Source of the DNA: Candidatus Hydrogenedentota bacterium | Lineage (GTDB): Bacteria > Hydrogenedentota > Hydrogenedentia > Hydrogenedentales > CAITNO01 | Assembly: GCA_029554925.1 (NCBI GenBank) | Contig: JAKPUV010000694.1 | Span: forward strand, 1 to 11,032 | Length of the DNA: 11,032 nucleotides | Direction of reading: 5' to 3' | In this document: positions 7,443 through 11,032 of the stretch, piece after piece | Layout of the letters: every line of letters begins with the position of its first letter | Numbering within the stretch: the first letter of the stretch is position 1 | Program-made: the position numbers and the translations under genes | Notes under the pieces: generated by a model | The model's input: only the letters and a program-made list of their open reading frames with translations | Told to the model about the DNA's origin: nothing | The model's database searches: none

Positions 7443-7571
7443 TTCAAGGACGGCAAGAAGGCCATCGCGCCCTTCACCTTCGACGCCCCCGGCACCTACC
7501 CCGTCACCGTCACGCTGACGGACAATGAGGGCGAAAGCCGGACCCGGACCTTTCGGGCTGTCGTGGACTAG
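7437..7571 (+). pseudogene. Orphan 3' fragment of a GH3/PKD-type gene
   Basis: This open stretch ends at TAG 7569-7571 and encodes about 44 residues, V-N-F-K-D-G-K-K-A-I-A-P-F-T-F-D-A-P-G followed by a tail very like the C-terminus of the protein ending at 5032. Changes against that copy are conservative or silent (Q to E, D to E, E to D), which suggests descent from a coding paralogue. There is no ATG and no convincing ribosome site; only GTG 7437 or more upstream TTG could start it. It is in the same frame as the preceding gene, separated by the TGA at 7395-7397. I read it as the remnant of a paralogue, or a displaced C-terminal module; a small expressed PKD peptide is possible but unlikely. 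Confidence 0.7.
7470..7571 (+). repeat. Direct repeat, copy 2 of the PKD-coding 3' end
   Basis: This is the partner of 4931-5032, same orientation and same length, with nine substitutions all in the last 48 bases. Upstream of 7470 the nucleotide match falls away quickly, although the protein context (F-x-D-x-K before A-P-F-T-F) still looks related. Confidence 0.95.
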
Positions 7572-7600
7572 CGGGGGCAAGGGTCCGGTCTTTTGTCTTT

Positions 7601-7636
7601 GTCCATGCGGTCCATAGAGTCCATAGAGTCCATAGC
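7601..7636 (+). repeat. Nonamer tandem repeat, four units of GTCCATRSM type
   Basis: Units are GTCCATGCG, GTCCATAGA, GTCCATAGA and GTCCATAGC, followed by GTGAAC. The same hexamer core returns inverted at 7643-7669. A low-complexity intergenic repeat; no coding sense. Confidence 0.85.
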
Positions 7637-7669
7637 GTGAACTCCATGGACGTTATGGACTCTATGGAC
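7619..7669. repeat. 19-bp hairpin made of inverted GTCCAT units
   Basis: GTCCATAGAGTCCATAGCG (7619-7637) pairs with CGTTATGGACTCTATGGAC (7651-7669) over 19 bp with one G-T wobble; the 13-base loop contains the palindrome TCCATGGA. No T tract follows. It may end or insulate transcription from the DUF4114/TPR gene upstream of the next promoter, but that is inference. Confidence 0.85.
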
Positions 7670-7698
7670 AGCTCAAGCCCCGCCCCCTTTCTATTTCG

Positions 7699-7727
7699 TT
7701 GACGGCTTCGCCCGTTTCCCCTACAAT
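7699..7727 (+). promoter_or_regulatory. Sigma70-type promoter for the propeller/cytochrome gene
   Basis: TTGACG (7699-7704) and TACAAT (7722-7727) are spaced 17 bases apart, each one base from consensus. Transcription should begin near 7734, leaving a leader of about 24 bases before ATG 7758. The in-frame ATG at 7740 would have almost no leader, so this promoter argues for the later start. Confidence 0.65.
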
Positions 7728-7743
7728 GAAGGAACACGGATGC

Positions 7744-7748
7744 AGGAG
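7744..7748 (+). promoter_or_regulatory. Shine-Dalgarno AGGAG for the start at 7758
   Basis: AGGAG lies 9 bases before ATG 7758 and inside the predicted leader. The competing GAAGGA (7728-7733), 6 bases before ATG 7740, would mostly lie upstream of the predicted transcript start. Confidence 0.55.
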
Positions 7749-7757
7749 CCGTGCCTT

Positions 7758-10700
7758 ATGCGCCTTGCCATGACTTGGGGCTTTGCGGTTCTTTTCTGCC
7801 TGTTCGCCGGGGCGGCGGAGCCGGGCAAGGTCTACGCCGACCGGCCCAACCGTGTCTCCTTCGCGCCGCAGACGGCGCAGTTTGTCCGCTTTGTCATCCT
7901 GCAGAGCAGCGGCGGCGCGGCGTGTCTGGACGAACTCGAGGTGTACGGCCCGGACAAGAAGGTCAATCTCGCGGTGCAGCCGGGGGCGGAGGCGTCCGCG
8001 TCGGCGTGCCTTTCGGGATACCCGCAGCACGCGGTTGAACATCTTAACGACGGGGCCTACGGCAACGACAAGAGCTGGATCGGCGGCGACGGGCCGGGGC
8101 AGTGGGCGCAGATCCGGCTGGCGGCGCCCGCCGAAGTGGCGCGGGTGGTCTTTTCGCGGGACCGCCTGCGGGACTTCGCGGACCGCGTGCCGACGGTCTT
8201 CGAGGTACTGCTTTCCCGCGACGGCGAGACGTGGACCACGGCGGCGTCGGTGACCGCCGAGGCGGGGCCGGTGCGGCTGCGGTCACAGGGCGGCGCGCGG
8301 GGCCTCCCCTCCCCTCCCCCGCCGCCGAAGGCCGCGCGCCCCGCGTCCACGGACGACACGGCGCTGGACCCTCCGCACTACGCCTTTCTGGCGGAGGAGC
8401 ACGCCTGGCTGAAGACCTACGGCCGCGCGGACCTCGACCCGCGCCTCGTGCCGTACAACGGCCGGGTGAAGGACTACCCCCGCCACCGGGGGGATGACGC
8501 GGTGCCCCTGCCGTCGCTGGCGGCGGCCCCGCCGCTGAACGCGCCGCCGGACGGCGCGGCGTGGCGCGGGGCGTCGCGGGCCGTGGCCCGTGTGGCGCAC
8601 CCCTACGACTTCGACCGGGGGCCGCTGGTGGAGCATGTGCTGCGGGCGGGATGCCACGGCGACACGCTGTGCCTCGCCCTGCGGGTGGACCGCCTGTTGA
8701 GCGCCCATGTGGCTGTGCTGTCCACGCCGGACAGCAGTGCCTGCGGCGTGGTCGCCGTGAAGGGGAACCGGCTGGTCTTCCGTGACTATTCGGAGGAGGA
8801 TCCGCCTAAGGACCGGCCCGTGGAGGGGCGGTTTAACCAGGACCTCACCGAGTTCTCCCTGCGCCTGCCGCTGGCATGGTTCCCCGAAGTCCGCGAAAAG
8901 GGGCTGCGTGTTGGCCTCGGCATGGGGGGGCGCCACACCCCCGCCGACGGGCGGCCCGTGCTGCTCACCTGCGCGCCCTTTGCCCTCGCGGAGGAGTCCC
9001 CCAACGGCACCGGGTTCCGGGTGCGGCTGACCGCCGCGCCGGGCGCAGGAAAGGTGTCCCTGCGGGTCGCCGACGGGGAAGAAGAGCGGACACTCACCCT
9101 GCGCCGCGGCGCGTCGGAGGTACTGGAGCTTCCCGCCGCCGACGGCCCCATCGGTCCCGAGGCGACCTTCACTGTGCGCGACGCGGAGGACCGGGAGCAC
9201 ACGCTGCGCCTGTTCCGCTACGACCCGATGGCGCGCGCGCTGGCGCTGTTCCGGGAGATGCTGGACCGCTTCGAGGCGCGGGGGCTCTATGTGGGCACGG
9301 AGCGCGCGCAGTGGGACGCCTTCACAGAACGCCACGCGAAGCTCACCGCAACGGGACGGCCCGACCCAGCCGCGCTGCGCGCCGCCTTCTTCGACGCCCG
9401 CGCCGCCAAGCGCGCCCTGCTTCTCCGCGACCCGGACATCACCGGCATCGGCCGGCTGCTCTTCGTCAAGCGCAACGCCTTTGAGCCGTCGCACAACTAC
9501 AGCGACTACTTCGACTCGGCCTACCGCCCCGGCGGCGGCGTGTGCCTGCTCGACATCGCCCGCGACGGCGACCGTTGGGCGCCGGAACAGGCGCGGGTGA
9601 CCGAGCTGTTCGCGTCGGGCGGCGGCATCGCGCGGAACCCCATGGCGGACTTCGACGCGTCGCGCATCTACTTCTCCTACCGCCCCGAGGAGAAGGGGTA
9701 CTACCACGTCCACTCCATGGCCCCCGACGGCTCGGACCTGAAACAGCTCACCGACGGCCCCTTCCACGACCTGTGGCCCTGCCCCCTGCCCGACGGCGAC
9801 CTAGCCGTCATCAGCACGCGCTGCACGGCGCGGTTCATCTGCTGGCGTCCCCAGGCCTCCGTGCTCTTCCGCATGAAGCCCGACGGGTCGCAGTTCACGC
9901 CGATCTCCTTCGCCAACCTCACGGAGTGGGCGTCGTCGGTGATGGACGACGGGCGGATCATCTGGACGCGGTCGGAGTACCAGGACAAGGGCGCGGACTT
10001 CGGCCACACGCTCTGGGCCGTGCGCCCCGACGGCACCTGCCCGGAGCTGGTCTTCGGCAACACCATCATCCAGCCGAACGGCTACGCGAACGGGCGGCAG
10101 GTTCCCGGCACGAAGGAGTTTTCCTGCACCCTCATCTCGCATTTCGGCGACCTGAACGGCCCCATCGCCCTCGTGGACACGGGGCGGGGGCGCTTCACCC
10201 GCGACGCCATCACGAGCCTCACGCCCGAGGTGCCCTGGCCCGGCATGTGGCCCGACAACGAGTGCTTCCGCGAGGCGTACCCCGTGGCGCGCGACTATTT
10301 CCTCTGCGCCCACGCCCCCCGGAAGACCTTCGGCCTCTTCCTGCTCGACCGCTACGGCAACCGCGAGGCGCTCTACCTCGACCCGGCCATCTCCAGCATG
10401 TGCCCGACGCCGTTCGCGGCGCGGCCCAAACCGCCCGTCCTCGACGGCGGCAAGCCCGCCGAGGCCGCAGCCCCGGCGACCGGCGAGTTCATCCTGCAGG
10501 ACGTGTACGCGGGCCTCGGCCCCGCCGTGCCGCGCGGCGCGGTGAGGTACCTGCGCGTGTCCGAGGAGGTGCGCGCCACGCTCGACCAGATGCCCGACGG
10601 CACCTTCCGCGCCGACCACCCCGAGTTTCAGGACTGGTACGCCACGCCGGTGCACAAGGTGTCCGGCCCCCACGGCTGGCCGACCTACGTGGCCAAGGCG

Positions 10701-11032
10701 TCCCACGGCATCGTGCCCGTGGAGCCCGACGGCTCCGCGCGCTTCACCGCCCCCGCCGGAAAGGTGCTCTACTTCTCCGCGCTGGACGAAAACTACAACG
10801 AGCTCCAGCGGATGCGCAGCGTGGTGCAGCTCCAGCCCGGCGAGACGCGCGGCTGCATCGGCTGCCACGAGAGCCGCCAGCAGGCCCCCGCCCAGCACCG
10901 GCGGCTCCTGGCGCAGGCGCCCCGGGCTCTGACCGTCGCCGACTGGGAAGGAAAGCCCTTCTCCTATGAGGAGGTCGTCCAGCCCGTCCTTGACAGGCAC
11001 TGCGTCTCCTGCCACAACCCCAGCCACCCGAA
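7758..11032 (+). CDS. Secreted HzsA-like beta-propeller/cytochrome c protein, partial
   Basis: The frame is open from ATG 7758 through the window end: at least 1091 residues, 3' end missing. A signal peptide (2-20, A-G-A-A-E-P) is followed by an F5/8 type C (discoidin)-like domain at about 40-170 (L-D-E-L-E-V-Y-G; H-L-N-D-G-A-Y-G-N). Residues about 262-412 could be a CBM9-like beta domain; this is weaker. A helical stretch (about 470-545) leads to WD40/TolB-like propeller repeats (558-885; M-A-P-D-G-S-D-L-K-Q-L-T-D-G, M-K-P-D-G-S), resembling the hydrazine synthase alpha middle domain. Two covalent haem sites follow: C-I-G-C-H (1033-1037) and C-V-S-C-H (1082-1086), the second preceded by F-x-E-V-V-Q-P-V-L-D-R-H as in planctomycete-type cytochromes. 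It should be periplasmic or extracellular. Electron transfer coupled to carbohydrate or surface binding is inference; hydrazine synthesis is not supported. No overlapping regulator is seen. Confidence 0.88.
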   Translation, partial: MRLAMTWGFAVLFCLFAGAAEPGKVYADRPNRVSFAPQTAQFVRFVILQSSGGAACLDELEVYGPDKKVNLAVQPGAEASASACLSGYPQHAVEHLNDGAYGNDKSWIGGDGPGQWAQIRLAAPAEVARVVFSRDRLRDFADRVPTVFEVLLSRDGETWTTAASVTAEAGPVRLRSQGGARGLPSPPPPPKAARPASTDDTALDPPHYAFLAEEHAWLKTYGRADLDPRLVPYNGRVKDYPRHRGDDAVPLPSLAAAPPLNAPPDGAAWRGASRAVARVAHPYDFDRGPLVEHVLRAGCHGDTLCLALRVDRLLSAHVAVLSTPDSSACGVVAVKGNRLVFRDYSEEDPPKDRPVEGRFNQDLTEFSLRLPLAWFPEVREKGLRVGLGMGGRHTPADGRPVLLTCAPFALAEESPNGTGFRVRLTAAPGAGKVSLRVADGEEERTLTLRRGASEVLELPAADGPIGPEATFTVRDAEDREHTLRLFRYDPMARALALFREMLDRFEARGLYVGTERAQWDAFTERHAKLTATGRPDPAALRAAFFDARAAKRALLLRDPDITGIGRLLFVKRNAFEPSHNYSDYFDSAYRPGGGVCLLDIARDGDRWAPEQARVTELFASGGGIARNPMADFDASRIYFSYRPEEKGYYHVHSMAPDGSDLKQLTDGPFHDLWPCPLPDGDLAVISTRCTARFICWRPQASVLFRMKPDGSQFTPISFANLTEWASSVMDDGRIIWTRSEYQDKGADFGHTLWAVRPDGTCPELVFGNTIIQPNGYANGRQVPGTKEFSCTLISHFGDLNGPIALVDTGRGRFTRDAITSLTPEVPWPGMWPDNECFREAYPVARDYFLCAHAPRKTFGLFLLDRYGNREALYLDPAISSMCPTPFAARPKPPVLDGGKPAEAAAPATGEFILQDVYAGLGPAVPRGAVRYLRVSEEVRATLDQMPDGTFRADHPEFQDWYATPVHKVSGPHGWPTYVAKASHGIVPVEPDGSARFTAPAGKVLYFSALDENYNELQRMRSVVQLQPGETRGCIGCHESRQQAPAQHRRLLAQAPRALTVADWEGKPFSYEEVVQPVLDRHCVSCHNPSHP
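10854..10868 (+). other. First haem c binding site, CIGCH
   Basis: Codons for C-I-G-C-H at residues 1033-1037 of the propeller/cytochrome protein, preceded by P-G-E-T-R-G; the two Cys would bind haem vinyl groups and His would be the proximal ligand. Confidence 0.85.
11001..11015 (+). other. Second haem c binding site, CVSCH
   Basis: Codons for C-V-S-C-H at residues 1082-1086, 45 residues after the first site and 17 bases before the window ends. The context V-L-D-R-H-C-V-S-C-H-N-P is typical of cytochrome domains that continue well beyond this point, so more haem sites may lie outside the window. Confidence 0.85.

Noticed and set aside
7601..7669. Possible CRISPR-like array
   Set aside because: The repeat unit is 9 bases with no spacers and no cas genes nearby; it is a simple tandem/inverted intergenic repeat.
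9542..11027. Long open frames at 9542-10969 (plus) and 9801-11027 (minus)
   Set aside because: Both are shadows of the propeller/cytochrome gene; their translations are His/Arg/Pro-rich with no domain, whereas the third frame reads continuously with clear motifs.
7758..11032. Genuine hydrazine synthase alpha subunit (anammox)
   Set aside because: Only the propeller resemblance and haem motifs are shared; the discoidin-like N-terminus and the lack of hzsB/hzsC-type neighbours do not fit.

Overview
The window is very G+C-rich, with third codon positions almost all G or C. It reads as a bacterial chromosome segment from the planctomycete/Lentisphaerae/Hydrogenedentota-like part of the tree. The evidence is the gene content at the right end (a giant secreted protein with a discoidin-like domain, a beta-propeller resembling the middle domain of hydrazine synthase alpha, and CxxCH haem sites), plus short palindromic repeats and GTCCAT nonamers of a kind I associate with such genomes. 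The lineage is inference. There are no RNA genes, CRISPR arrays, transposases or phage genes.

Layout. Bases 1-293 hold no gene but contain a large nearly symmetric inverted element built from six hairpins. A minus-strand gene (294-1274) encodes a zinc-free quinone-oxidoreductase-type MDR enzyme. It diverges from a plus-strand pair: a ketopantoate reductase family gene (1381-2343) and a dTDP-4-dehydrorhamnose 3,5-epimerase gene (2370-2912). The 106-bp divergent gap holds a long inverted repeat with a TACAAT box in each arm. After a possible terminator, 3008-5032 encodes a secreted GH3-fold protein with a PKD-like C-terminus; its catalytic motifs look destroyed. Next, 5103-7397 encodes a membrane protein that combines a DUF4114-like extracytoplasmic region with cytoplasmic TPR-like repeats.

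The 7398-7757 gap holds an orphan copy of the last 34 codons of the GH3/PKD gene (93 of 102 bases identical), nonamer repeats on both sides of that copy, a 19-bp hairpin, and a good sigma70-type promoter. That promoter serves the last gene, 7758 to beyond the window end, which encodes at least 1091 residues of the propeller/cytochrome protein.

How the genes work together. The left half is small-molecule and sugar metabolism: the reductase and epimerase genes are close enough to be co-transcribed, but no other rhamnose genes are visible. The right half is envelope and periplasmic: a likely non-catalytic GH3/PKD protein, a membrane-anchored DUF4114/TPR protein, and a secreted haem protein. The points most worth a second look are the dead GH3, the PKD tail duplication flanking the DUF4114/TPR gene, and the two palindromic intergenic elements. 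I found no clear evidence of a complete new defence or mobile system.
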